From Actinotignum sanguinis (GTDB taxonomy: Bacteria; Actinomycetota; Actinomycetes; Actinomycetales; Actinomycetaceae): a DNA stretch of 64,000 bases. Below, piece by piece: positions 25,687-34,265 of the stretch. A program made the position numbers and the translations under genes. The number at the start of each line of letters is the position of its first letter. The first letter of the stretch is position 1. The notes below the pieces were generated by a model. It was not told the DNA's origin. It saw nothing but the letters and a program-made list of their open reading frames with translations, and ran no database searches. The DNA lies in assembly GCF_003957255.1 (NCBI RefSeq), contig NZ_QDIE01000004.1, positions 1 through 64,000 on the forward strand, in the 5' to 3' direction.

Positions 25687-27045
25687 ATGTTTGAGGACGA
25701 TACGCATAAAATCGCCGCGCTGGCCCACACCTGGCGCGATAAGCCCGCGCTGCACCAGCCTCATTACGAGGACGAAGCAGAGCTCGCTGCCGTCATGCAG
25801 CGTTTGGCGAAAATGCCACCTCTCGTTTTTGCGGGTGAATGTGATCGCCTCCGGGAGAGCATCGCGGCCGCGCAACGCGGAGAAGCTTTCGTCCTCATGG
25901 GTGGGGATTGCGCGGAATCTTTTGAACAAATCACCGCGGATCGTATCCGTGCCAAGGTCCGCACCCTCCTGCAAATGTCGGTTATTTTGACCTACGGGGC
26001 ATCGGTGCCGGTGGTGAAAATTGGGCGGATGGCCGGCCAGTACTCCAAGCCGCGCTCCCAGGCCACCGAAACAATTGGCGACACCACTCTGCCCTCCTAC
26101 CTGGGTGATTCCATTAACGGGCACGAATTCACCGCCGCGGCGCGCCGCCACGATCCGCACCGCTTGGAGGAGGCGTACCTGTACTCGGTGGCCACCCTCA
26201 ACCTCATGCGCGCTTTTACGCGCGGCGGTTTCGCAGACTTGCGTTCGGTCCACGATTGGAACCGCGGTTTTATTGCCAACCCGGCATACGTGCGGTACGA
26301 AAAAACGGCGAGCGAGATTGATCGTGCCATGCGTTTTGTGACCGCGGCCGGGGTCGACGGCGCCCAGCTGGCGGAAACGCAAATTTATTCCTCCCACGAA
26401 GGCCTTGTGCTGCCCTTCGAGGAAATTATGATGCGCATCGATTCGCGCACCCACGATCCTTATCTCACCTCCGCACACTTCCTGTGGATTGGGGAACGCA
26501 CCCGTGACGTTAACGGTGCCCACGTGGAGATGTTCTCCCATGCCCGTAACCCGATCGGGGTGAAATTAGGGCCGACGACGACGCCAGATACCGCCCTCGC
26601 CCTGATCGATAAGCTTAATCCGGAAGGTGAGGCGGGCCGCCTCACGTTCATTACCCGCATGGGGGCCGGCCGCGTAGAAGAAGCCCTCCCACCCCTGGTG
26701 GAAGCCGTGCAGCGCGACGGGCGCCCGGTAACGTGGGTTTCCGACCCCATGCACGGAAATACCATCAAAGCGTCCAATGGCATTAAGACCCGCCGCCTGA
26801 GCGATATTATGGCGGAAATCCGCGGGTTCTTCGCAGTTCACGAAGCCTTGGGTAGCCACCCGGGCGGTATCCACGTGGAACTAACCGGGGACGACGTAAC
26901 GGAGGTGCTGGGGGGCTCGGAAGAGATTTTCGAAGAAACCCTCACCGAACGCTACGAATCGCTGGTCGATCCGCGCCTCAACCATCAGCAGTCTTTGGAG
27001 CTGGCCTACCAGCTGGCCGAAATGTTGCGCGACGTCCACCTGTAA
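25687..27045 (+). CDS. aroG: Class II 3-deoxy-7-phosphoheptulonate synthase
   Basis: First enzyme of the shikimate pathway: condenses phosphoenolpyruvate and erythrose 4-phosphate to DAHP. The 452 residues match the plant-like class II family in length and order: an N-terminal helical region, GGDCAESFEQ near residue 75, LTYGASVPVVKIGRMAGQ near 100-117, a central FTRGGFADLRSVHDWN, and the C-terminal metal-binding SDPMHGNT, GGIHVELTGDDVTE and DPRLNHQQSLELA. Metal ligands in this family are Cys, His, Glu and Asp, all present in these motifs. In mycobacteria this gene neighbours pknL, as it does here. Confidence 0.95.
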   Translation: MFEDDTHKIAALAHTWRDKPALHQPHYEDEAELAAVMQRLAKMPPLVFAGECDRLRESIAAAQRGEAFVLMGGDCAESFEQITADRIRAKVRTLLQMSVILTYGASVPVVKIGRMAGQYSKPRSQATETIGDTTLPSYLGDSINGHEFTAAARRHDPHRLEEAYLYSVATLNLMRAFTRGGFADLRSVHDWNRGFIANPAYVRYEKTASEIDRAMRFVTAAGVDGAQLAETQIYSSHEGLVLPFEEIMMRIDSRTHDPYLTSAHFLWIGERTRDVNGAHVEMFSHARNPIGVKLGPTTTPDTALALIDKLNPEGEAGRLTFITRMGAGRVEEALPPLVEAVQRDGRPVTWVSDPMHGNTIKASNGIKTRRLSDIMAEIRGFFAVHEALGSHPGGIHVELTGDDVTEVLGGSEEIFEETLTERYESLVDPRLNHQQSLELAYQLAEMLRDVHL

Positions 27046-27054
27046 AACAGGGGC

Positions 27055-27082
27055 CTAGCCAGGCCTGGCCTGGCCCGGCTAG
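27055..27082. terminator. Weak hairpin between aroG and the kinase gene
   Basis: CTAGCC (27055-27060) and GGCTAG (27077-27082) flank the self-complementary GCCAGGCCTGGC region. It lies between two converging stop codons, so a shared terminator is possible; it overlaps the kinase stop codon. Confidence 0.35.
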
Positions 27083-28707
27083 CGCGCCGCGATAATGAGC
27101 GTGACCTTCTCGCCGGCTGCGGCGCTCACGCCGGGGCCGGGATCCTGGCGCAGCACGGTGCCCGGCCGCGCAGCCCGGGTCTCCTGGTAGCGCACCTGCA
27201 CCTGGAACCCTGCGTTTTCGAGCGTGGCGCGCGCCTCCGCCTCCAATGTATCCGCCACATCTGGAACAGTTGCAGCGCGGGCTTCGCCGGCGATAAGGAG
27301 TTCAACTGTGCTCCCCGGCCGTACTCGGCTACCTGCCTCGGGGTCGCTACCCAGCACGGTGCTCGGTAGCGCCCCGTTTCCAACACCCACCTCCGTCTCC
27401 ACCGTGAGCCCGAGCGCCTCCAGTTGACCGCGGGCTTGGGTAAGACCGGTGGCAAGCTCGGGCACTGTTATCCGTGCCCACGGGCCGGCCTGAAGTGCCC
27501 ACGTGGCTCCTCCCGCACCGGCTAGGAGCGCCAGTGCGCATACCCAGGCGGCAATCTTCCACGCGCGGCCGCGCCGCGGGTGCACCCCGTGGCGCGCTGG
27601 GCGGTGTGCGGGAACAGTGGCCTGCACGCTTACCCCGGTAGAGATCGCGGTGGCGGTATCCGCACCTGTAATTCCGGTAGTTGCGGCCGCCCTGGTAACA
27701 TCCACGGTGCTCCGAGCCGGAGCGATATCACCGGCCGGGCTGCTTTCCTCCCGGGGCTCAGCTGCCGCGGTAGGGAGAAGTGGTTGGGGGCGGCGCGGCG
27801 TAACCGGGATGCGCCGCAGCTCGGCCTCCTCAGATACCCGATTCCGAAGTCCCCGTAGCAACTCGCGGGCCTGCGCGGCGCTCGCCGGGCGATCCGCCGG
27901 ATTTTTCGCGGTGAGCACCCCGATAAAAGAATCAACCTCCGCCGGCAACCACGAATTATCCCCTGCTAGACGCGGCAGATCCTCGCGTGCCTGCGCCGCC
28001 GCGAGCTGGGCGGCCGAATACCCGGCCCAGGGGAGCCGGCCGGCAAGTAGCTCAAAGAGCACCAGGCCGGTGGCGTAAATATCGCTAGCCGGGCTCGCGG
28101 CGCGCTGCTCCAGAATCTCCGGTGCGGTATAGGCCAGGGTTCCCCAGCGCGGCAGGGCCCCCGAGGATGAACTCACCGCATGGGCGAGTCCAAAATCGGT
28201 TACCGTGACGGCGAGCTGTGGAAGGCGCACGGGGGAGGGTGGCGGGCAGGCGTCGTCGAATAAAATATTTTCCGGTTTGATATCCCGGTGAATAATTCCG
28301 GCCCGGTGGGCAGCTGCCAGGCCCTGAAGAACCTGAGCGCAAATCTCCAGGGCGGTGCCGAGCTGGAAGGAACCCAGGCGCTCCAGCTCGTGGCGTAGCG
28401 TGGGCCCGGGTACGTATTCCATGACAAGGTAGGCGCGCTCGGTTGCGCCGTCGTTCCACACCCCACGGTCGTAAATAGTGACGATATGCGGGCTGCTGAG
28501 TGCGGCAACAGCCCGGGCTTCCCGCTGGAAGAGCCGAGTGAAATCATCAAGCGCCGCCAAATCGGGGTGCATAATTTTGATGGCGACCACGCGATCAAGC
28601 TTCGTATCGTAGCCGCGGTACACCGCGGCCATTCCGCCGCGCGCCACCGGGGCGTCGAGACGGTAGCGGCCCTCAAGCCACCCGGTCGGCAGGGAAGGAA
28701 TAGTCAC
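27079..28707 (-). CDS. pknL: Serine/threonine protein kinase with two PASTA domains, PknL-like
   Basis: A 542-residue membrane-spanning kinase. The kinase domain occupies about residues 10-280: the Gly loop VARGGMAAVYRG, ATP lysine in VAIKIM, catalytic HRDIKPENILFD near 136 and DFGLAHAV. A juxtamembrane Pro/Thr-rich linker, one membrane segment near 385-405, and two outer PASTA repeats (about 412-475 and 477-542) follow. PASTA domains bind peptidoglycan fragments. The name rests on gene order: aroG on one side and the Rv2175c-type gene nearby, as in M. tuberculosis, where PknL phosphorylates Rv2175c. GTG 28707 has TACCCT six bases upstream (leaderless). Confidence 0.9.
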   Translation of the reverse strand: MTIPSLPTGWLEGRYRLDAPVARGGMAAVYRGYDTKLDRVVAIKIMHPDLAALDDFTRLFQREARAVAALSSPHIVTIYDRGVWNDGATERAYLVMEYVPGPTLRHELERLGSFQLGTALEICAQVLQGLAAAHRAGIIHRDIKPENILFDDACPPPSPVRLPQLAVTVTDFGLAHAVSSSSGALPRWGTLAYTAPEILEQRAASPASDIYATGLVLFELLAGRLPWAGYSAAQLAAAQAREDLPRLAGDNSWLPAEVDSFIGVLTAKNPADRPASAAQARELLRGLRNRVSEEAELRRIPVTPRRPQPLLPTAAAEPREESSPAGDIAPARSTVDVTRAAATTGITGADTATAISTGVSVQATVPAHRPARHGVHPRRGRAWKIAAWVCALALLAGAGGATWALQAGPWARITVPELATGLTQARGQLEALGLTVETEVGVGNGALPSTVLGSDPEAGSRVRPGSTVELLIAGEARAATVPDVADTLEAEARATLENAGFQVQVRYQETRAARPGTVLRQDPGPGVSAAAGEKVTLIIAAR

Positions 28708-28713
28708 ACACCT

Positions 28714-28719
28714 AGGGTA
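28714..28719 (-). promoter_or_regulatory. -10 box of a leaderless gene (start 28707)
   Basis: Minus-strand TACCCT ends six bases before GTG 28707; no ribosome-binding site is present. Confidence 0.6.
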
Positions 28720-28743
28720 GCGTGCTGCTGGGAAAAGCCGTGT

Positions 28744-29241
28744 TTAGAAACTCTTTGCTGCACGCAAGACCCGCAGCACATATTTTTGGGTGGAGGGATA
28801 GGGCCCCGCCTCCCGCAGGCGCGCCAGACCCTGGTAGTAGGCGGCAATCGCCTCATGTGTGCTGGTGGTGTGGCGCTGCAAATACCGAATAATGGCGATA
28901 CCTGCGGTGATATTATCCGCGGGAATGAGCCAATCCAGATCCCGGCCGACCATCCGCCCCGCCCACCGCGAGGCAGCGGGAATTAGCTGCATCACACCTG
29001 CCGCGCCTGCCGGGGAGAGCGCGCGGGAATTAAAACCGGATTCGATATAGGCATGCGCCATTGCAAGCCGAGGATTGACGCCCATGAGCGCCGCCGTATC
29101 ACGCACCATCTTCTGCGTATCGGCCCGACTCGGGGCGATAATCGCATTCAAACGCGCCGCGATTTCCGCGTGCGATAGTTCGTAGCGCGGGGCAGGTGCC
29201 TGCGCCCGTAAACGCGCAAGATTCGCCTTCGATCCCACCAT
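28744..29241 (-). CDS. Lytic transglycosylase-like protein (SLT domain)
   Basis: 165 residues. The SLT domain covers about 45-160: the catalytic Glu is E67 in AYIESGFNSRAL, followed by SPAGAAGVMQLIP, NITAGIAIIRYL and a closing AIAAYYQGLARL. Such enzymes cleave the glycan strands of peptidoglycan. Unusually, no signal peptide or membrane segment is visible at the N-terminus (MVGSKANLARLRAQAPAPRY), although the substrate lies outside the cell. GGAAGTGAG lies just before ATG 29241, supporting this start. The neighbouring PASTA kinase suggests a wall-growth context. Export may use a non-classical route or the protein may be dead. Confidence 0.8.
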   Translation of the reverse strand: MVGSKANLARLRAQAPAPRYELSHAEIAARLNAIIAPSRADTQKMVRDTAALMGVNPRLAMAHAYIESGFNSRALSPAGAAGVMQLIPAASRWAGRMVGRDLDWLIPADNITAGIAIIRYLQRHTTSTHEAIAAYYQGLARLREAGPYPSTQKYVLRVLRAAKSF

Positions 29242-29298
29242 TTCTCACTTCCTGGCCGGGGCGGGGGACATTCGATAGCGTCCCGGCCGTTGTTCCAC

Positions 29299-29342
29299 TT
29301 GTGACAATAGTGCACTGTTGTGAAAATGTCACCAGATTGTGA
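29299..29342. promoter_or_regulatory. Three TTGTGA repeats at 19-base spacing
   Basis: TTGTGA begins at 29299, 29318 and 29337, exactly 19 bases apart. The first copy continues CAAT, the second AAAT and the third CGAT. They sit over the candidate promoter of the transglycosylase gene, so they look like the sites of a DNA-binding regulator. The regulator is unknown. Confidence 0.55.
29304..29332 (-). promoter_or_regulatory. Candidate promoter of the transglycosylase gene
   Basis: On the minus strand GTGACA (29327-29332), 17 bases, TATTGT (29304-29309). One mismatch from TTGACA and good spacing. It lies about 63 bases before ATG 29241 and is covered by the TTGTGA repeats. Confidence 0.5.
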
Positions 29343-29405
29343 CGATTTTGTAATGGCGACGACGCCGCGCCCGTGCCCACCGGCGCGCTTGAGCGGCGCC
29401 GGCAT

Positions 29406-29411
29406 TAAGAT
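29406..29411 (+). promoter_or_regulatory. -10 box of a leaderless gene (start 29418)
   Basis: TAAGAT ends six bases before GTG 29418; no ribosome-binding site is present. Confidence 0.6.
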
Positions 29412-29417
29412 GGAACT

Positions 29418-29780
29418 GTGGAAAAAGAGATAACGAATGTGACCTGGTTGAGCCTCCCGGAGCTAGCGGAGCGCCTCGAGACTGATCTGCGCACGGTCCG
29501 CTCCCAACTGCGCGACGCCCGTTTCCTGGCGGTGCGGCGCGGGGACAATAACGCGCTCTACGCCGACGCGGGACAATTCGTGATGAAAGACGGCAAACGC
29601 GTGCCCCTGCCCTCGCTGCGCGGCACCATCATTTCCCTGCGCGATGCCGGATATAGCGACGACGAAGCGCAGGAATGGCTGCGGCGCTTCGATGCGGAAT
29701 TGCGGGATACCCCGCTGAGCGCACTCCTTGCCGGGCACACCCACGCGGTCCGCCGCGTCATCGCCGGCCTGGCTTTTTAG
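29418..29780 (+). CDS. Rv2175c-type DNA-binding protein
   Basis: 120 residues. The N-terminal half is a helix-turn-helix of the MerR/excisionase type: WLSLPELAERLETDLRTVRS, then FLAVRRGDNNALYADAGQF as the wing. The C-terminal part (LPSLRGTIISLRDAGYSDDE, then AQEWLRRFD) is the conserved extension of the Rv2175c family. In M. tuberculosis Rv2175c binds DNA and is phosphorylated by PknL, which weakens binding; the kinase gene here is two genes away. Target genes are unknown. The GTG start has no ribosome-binding site but TAAGAT lies six bases upstream. Confidence 0.88.
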   Translation: MEKEITNVTWLSLPELAERLETDLRTVRSQLRDARFLAVRRGDNNALYADAGQFVMKDGKRVPLPSLRGTIISLRDAGYSDDEAQEWLRRFDAELRDTPLSALLAGHTHAVRRVIAGLAF

Positions 29781-29839
29781 TTCCTCGCTGGCCCGCTTCG
29801 GTGCGGGCCACGTTCGTGCGGGCCGATGCGCCTCGTGGA

Positions 29840-30880
29840 CTAGTGGGTGCGCGAGCGCAGCCGCTGCAAGAGTTCGCCCAGGCTCTCGCGGGCGGCCTCA
29901 TTCAGACGCGGCAAGATAGCACGAGCACTATCCTCACGCTGGCGGATCATGCTTTCCACGTGAGCACGCGCTCCCGAGCTTTCCATAAGATTTTGGGCAC
30001 GAACGACGTCGTCGCCCTCCAAGGGCTTCCCACGCAAGGACCGCAGCCACCGGGCATCCGCCTCGGTTACCCGCTCCAGCGTTTCGAGGAAGAGGAACGT
30101 GTTTTTCCCTTCGGTGAGGTCATCGCCGGCGGGTTTACCGGTAACGGCCGGATCCCCGAAAATGCCGAGGATGTCGTCGCGCAATTGGAAAGCCTCACCG
30201 AAAGGCGTGGCAAAAGCTCGTAAATCTGCGATCGTTTCCGGCGCGGGCTGCCCGGTGAGCGCGGCTCCGATGAGCAGCGGGAACAGTGCGGAATACGACA
30301 CCGTTTTATGGGTAATGATCGCGCTAATATCCTCCCGGGTAGCCGCGCGGGTATATTCGCAGCGGATATCGAGGAACTGACCGATGCCCACGTCCTCACA
30401 CATGGTGAAGAAAGGCTCAAGGGGAGCGGTGCGCCCGGCACTCACCGCCTCCTGGGAAGCCAGCGCCAGCACAGCATCACCCACAATAAGGCCGGCCCGC
30501 AAACCGTAGCGCTCGGGGGAACCATCCCACCCGGACGCGCGGTGATAATTCTCCAGCTCGGCGTGCACCGTGGGTACCCCGCGGCGGGTGGCAGAAGCGT
30601 CAATAATATCGTCGTGAATAAGCGCCGCGAGCTGGAAAAGCTCGACGGCAGCTCCCAAACGCACCGCCGCCACCATATCCGCACAGCTGGGTTCGGGCAG
30701 AGCGGCGAGCATTCCCGCGCGCACAAGCCGGGCCCGGGTGCGTTTACCGCCGGCTGCAAGGGCGGTAACCGTATCGATGAAATCCTCCACCTCAGGCTGA
30801 TCCCAGCGCCGCAACGAATCCAAACGCGCCTCGATACGGCTATCGACCCCGTTGGTGAAATCGCGAGTGCTCCACTCCAT
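29840..30880 (-). CDS. Polyprenyl diphosphate synthase
   Basis: 346 residues of the all-alpha trans-prenyltransferase family, which elongates allylic diphosphates with isopentenyl diphosphate. Both Asp-rich motifs are visible: the first as HDDIIDASATRRG near residue 88-100 and the second as FQLRDDILGIFGD near 230-243. The GKRTRARLV substrate motif lies near 50. Product length cannot be told from the sequence; actinobacterial relatives (IdsA type) make geranylgeranyl or longer diphosphates for quinones, carotenoids or lipid carriers. GGAGCAGGAG precedes ATG 30880. Convergent with the Rv2175c homologue and divergent from DUF4192. Confidence 0.9.
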   Translation of the reverse strand: MEWSTRDFTNGVDSRIEARLDSLRRWDQPEVEDFIDTVTALAAGGKRTRARLVRAGMLAALPEPSCADMVAAVRLGAAVELFQLAALIHDDIIDASATRRGVPTVHAELENYHRASGWDGSPERYGLRAGLIVGDAVLALASQEAVSAGRTAPLEPFFTMCEDVGIGQFLDIRCEYTRAATREDISAIITHKTVSYSALFPLLIGAALTGQPAPETIADLRAFATPFGEAFQLRDDILGIFGDPAVTGKPAGDDLTEGKNTFLFLETLERVTEADARWLRSLRGKPLEGDDVVRAQNLMESSGARAHVESMIRQREDSARAILPRLNEAARESLGELLQRLRSRTH

Positions 30881-30986
30881 TGCTCCTGCTCCGCTTCTTT
30901 ATCCACAGATTCGTGAGGTGCGCGCCCCATCCACAGGGTACCGGCACTCGCCAGCACGTGCCGGCTGAAGCTGGTTATCTAGCCCT

Positions 30987-32273
30987 ATGGACACGATCAC
31001 ACTTCATCATCCGCGCGATGCCCTCGCTGTTATTCCCCATCTGCTGGGCTTCCACCCGCGCCACCACTTCGTACTCTTCGGGGGAAGCCCGGAATTACAT
31101 CGGGCCGTGGGCCCGGAGGGTGAGGCACTACCGCAATGGTTCGGCTCGCTGGAATCTTCTAAGCGGCCAGAAGTTGCTGTGGCCGGGGGTGAAACGCCAC
31201 TTATCCGCCTGGATCTGCGTGCCGGCCCTATCTCACCCTATGTTGCCCGGCAGATATCTGACACGGTAACTGCCTGCCGCATGTTCAGCTGCGTGGCGGT
31301 GGTCTACTGCCCAGATTTTGTTCGCTTCGCACATACCCGCGAATTTGCCTCGGTGCTGGCCCTCCTCGAACTGCTGTGCGCCGCGCTTTCCCGGCTCTGG
31401 GATAGCAACCCTGGCACTCGCGATGCGTGGAGTCTTGATTTTTTTATTGCCGATAACGAAGGGTTTATGGATATGGGAGAAGAAACATTTTGCCGCTGGG
31501 AAGAACTCGAATCTACCGAGGCTGCGGCTACTCTCGTGTATAAAGGCTCGGCACCGCTGGAGGAAGAACCGCGCCGCGATATCGTCAAAGCCAGTCCCAC
31601 CCGGATGCGCAATACCGCCGTGGCGCTGGAAGAAGCGCGCGGGGAGCCGCTCACCGCACTAGAAGAGCATTGGGATATGCTCCTCGCTCGGGTGGTGCGC
31701 CGCCGCCAGGCGGGCCCACCGCGCCTCACCACCCGCGAAGCGGGGCGGGCCCTGGCCGGGCTCGTGCATATTCCCATTCGGGACAAAATTTTGCAGGTGT
31801 CCCTCGAACATGATCCGCTGTTGCCTATGTCTTCGGTGGATCCCGCTTCGGGTTTTGCTACCGGGATAGGGGAGCGCCCCAATATTGTGCGAGCTTTGGG
31901 GATGATGGCACTTCTGGATGAATTAGCCCGCCTAGCTCCGGATGGGATAGAGGTTCCTTATGTGTGCTCAGCGTATTTAGCCTGGTGGGTGGGGCAAAAT
32001 TCCATGACCGCGCTGCGTGCTCAGGAAGCCCTGGAGATCAACCCCGGCTCGCGCCTGGCACGCATGCTCAAAGATGCTGCCGCATGGAACGCGCTGCCGC
32101 CCTGGTTGATCGGCCCGAATGAAGGCGGGAGGAGCTCTCGCGCCGAAGCTGATAGTGGCGATCAAGAGGAGGCGGATAGTAACGGCACTGGTGACGAGTC
32201 CACGCCTTGCTCTCTGGCAGATATCGATTCCGAAGCCGTGGACCGATATGGACGGGGCAGCCAAGCGGCCTAA
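30987..32273 (+). CDS. DUF4192 family protein
   Basis: 428 residues. The start carries the family hallmark, AVIPHLLGFHPRHHFVLF, followed by a region with IRLDLRAGPIS and a central MFSCVAVVYCPDF. The later half has AYLAWWVGQNSMTALRAQEA and EINPGSRLARML, as in other DUF4192 proteins, and ends in an Asp/Glu/Ser-rich tail. Function is unknown; it is a cytosolic actinobacterial protein often found near sigA. TTATCT lies six bases before ATG 30987, so it may be leaderless, but the box does not fit TANNNT. Confidence 0.85.
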   Translation: MDTITLHHPRDALAVIPHLLGFHPRHHFVLFGGSPELHRAVGPEGEALPQWFGSLESSKRPEVAVAGGETPLIRLDLRAGPISPYVARQISDTVTACRMFSCVAVVYCPDFVRFAHTREFASVLALLELLCAALSRLWDSNPGTRDAWSLDFFIADNEGFMDMGEETFCRWEELESTEAAATLVYKGSAPLEEEPRRDIVKASPTRMRNTAVALEEARGEPLTALEEHWDMLLARVVRRRQAGPPRLTTREAGRALAGLVHIPIRDKILQVSLEHDPLLPMSSVDPASGFATGIGERPNIVRALGMMALLDELARLAPDGIEVPYVCSAYLAWWVGQNSMTALRAQEALEINPGSRLARMLKDAAAWNALPPWLIGPNEGGRSSRAEADSGDQEEADSNGTGDESTPCSLADIDSEAVDRYGRGSQAA

Positions 32274-32495
32274 GTAGCTGCGTGCACGGCAGCATGTGCA
32301 CCGGCGGGAAGTTCGCACCGGCAGCAGGTGGGAGAACTATAGTCGCCAGGCATAAGAATGCTATGTGAGGATCGGCACGTTAGGGAGGCTGGGGAACAAA
32401 AGGCGGGGCGGGCGCGTTCCGCTAAGTAGCTCTTTGGGGTGGATACCCCGTGCCGGTTCTCGGCATTCGTTGATAACACTAGGGAAAGGTCTCAC

Positions 32496-34265
32496 GTGGC
32501 CACAAAGTCTGCCAGTGCACAAGAAACCGCTGCCGTGGAAAAGGACACCGCGGTCTCCGCATCCGCTTCGGGTACGAAGAAGAAGGCGGCCCGCTCCTCC
32601 AGTCGCACGGCATCGGCCACCTCGGCAGCTACCGCTTCTGAAAGCACCACGGCTGCGAAGAAACCAGCCGCTAAGAAAGCCAGTGCTACCAAGGCCACCA
32701 CTACCAAGAAGGCTGCCACCAAGGCAAGCGAATCGAAGGCGGCCGAATCCAAGGCATCTTCTTCCACCAAGAAGGCCACCACGGCGAAAACCACCGCGAA
32801 GTCCACCGCCTCAAAGTCCACCGCGGCAAAGAAGACTTCCGCGAAGAAGGCAGCGGCTGAAAGCGAAGCTCCGGAAACCGCATCCGCCGCTGCGGAGGCT
32901 ACCGCGGCAGGCGCGGAAACCACGGAAGATAAACCGGCGGCTAAGAAGCCTGCCACCCGCAAGTCTTCCGCGAAGAAGGCAAGCTCGAAGGCGGCCGAAT
33001 CCAAGACAGCTGCTGCCTCGAAGAAATCCACCTCGAAGCGTGCTACCGCTAAGCAGGAAGAACCCGAAGATCCCGAAGAACATGAGGATCTCGAGGATGA
33101 AGATTTCGACGTCGACGCTGAAGATGTTGATGCCGAGGATCTTGACGACGATCTCGAGGATGACGAAGACACCGACCACGATTCCGAGGACGCTGAAGAA
33201 GAGCCCGAGGAAGAAGAGGACGAAGCCGATAAGGAAACGGATAGCGCCGCTAAAACGGAAACAACCGGGCGTAACTCCCGGGGTGGTTTCACCGTTAAGG
33301 ACTCTGATGATTCCGATGAACCGGCGGTGCGTGTTCATGTTGCCGGTGCCACCGCGGATCCGGTCAAGGATTACCTCAAGCAGATCGGTAAAGTTCCCCT
33401 GCTCAACGCCGCGGAAGAAGTGGAACTCGCCAAGCGAATCGAGGCGGGGCTCTATGCTCAGCACCTGCTAGATCAGGGAAATCTCGATAAGGAGAAGGAT
33501 CACGCCTATATCCGTGAACTGCGGATTATTTCCCGTGATGGTAAGCACGCCAAGAACCACCTCCTGGAAGCTAATCTTCGCCTGGTAGTTTCTTTGGCTA
33601 AGCGCTACACAGGCCGGGGCATGCTCTTCCTTGATCTTATCCAGGAAGGGAATTTGGGGCTGGTGCGCGCCGTCGAAAAGTTTGACTACGCCAAGGGCTA
33701 CAAGTTCTCTACCTACGCCACCTGGTGGATTCGCCAGGCTATTACCCGCGCGATGGCGGACCAGGCTCGCACTATCCGCATCCCGGTGCATATGGTCGAA
33801 GTTATCAACAAGCTCGCGCGGGTCCAGCGCCAGATGCTCCAGGAACTCGGGCGGGAACCAACCACCGAGGAACTGGCGAAAGAACTGGATATGACCGAAG
33901 AAAAGGTCGTCGAAGTTCAAAAGTACGGGCGCGAACCGATTTCTTTGCACACCCCGCTGGGTGAAGATGGCGATTCCGAATTCGGTGACCTCATTGAGGA
34001 TTCCGAAGCGGTGGTCCCGGCTGATGCCGTTGGCTTCACCCTGCTCCAAGAACAGCTCCATCGCGTTCTCGATACCCTATCCGAACGCGAAGCCGGGGTG
34101 GTTTCCATGCGCTTTGGCCTCACCGACGGCCAGCCGAAAACCCTGGATGAAATTGGTAAGGTCTACGGGGTCACCCGCGAGCGCATTCGCCAGATCGAAT
34201 CCAAGACCATGTCTAAGCTGCGCCACCCGAGCCGTTCGCAGGTGCTGCGTGACTACCTGGAGTAA
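32496..34265 (+). CDS. sigA: Primary RNA polymerase sigma factor
   Basis: The housekeeping sigma factor (sigma-70 group 1), 589 residues. GGGAAAGG lies six bases before GTG 32496. The first 190 residues are an unusual Lys/Ala/Ser/Thr-rich tail with repeated AAKK and TAKK steps, followed by a very acidic stretch (about 190-260). The conserved part begins with region 1.2 ([20 protein letters not shown]). Region 2 has [20 protein letters not shown] and the -10 reading [13 protein letters not shown] near residues 371-420, region 3 is near 425-500, and region 4 ends with [20 protein letters not shown]. Its 3' end overlaps the exonuclease gene by 53 bases. Confidence 0.96.
   Translation: MATKSASAQETAAVEKDTAVSASASGTKKKAARSSSRTASATSAATASESTTAAKKPAAKKASATKATTTKKAATKASESKAAESKASSSTKKATTAKTTAKSTASKSTAAKKTSAKKAAAESEAPETASAAAEATAAGAETTEDKPAAKKPATRKSSAKKASSKAAESKTAAASKKSTSKRATAKQEEPEDPEEHEDLEDEDFDVDAEDVDAEDLDDDLEDDEDTDHDSEDAEEEPEEEEDEADKETDSAAKTETTGRNSRGGFTVKDSDDSDEPAVRVHVAGATADPVKDYLKQIGKVPLLNAAEEVELAKRIEAGLYAQHLLDQGNLDKEKDHAYIRELRIISRDGKHAKNHLLEANLRLVVSLAKRYTGRGMLFLDLIQEGNLGLVRAVEKFDYAKGYKFSTYATWWIRQAITRAMADQARTIRIPVHMVEVINKLARVQRQMLQELGREPTTEELAKELDMTEEKVVEVQKYGREPISLHTPLGEDGDSEFGDLIEDSEAVVPADAVGFTLLQEQLHRVLDTLSEREAGVVSMRFGLTDGQPKTLDEIGKVYGVTRERIRQIESKTMSKLRHPSRSQVLRDYLE

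Noticed and set aside
32365-33471. Lys/Arg/Pro-rich frame overlapping sigA
   Set aside because: A frame-shifted reading of the repetitive Lys/Ala codons in the sigA N-terminal tail.
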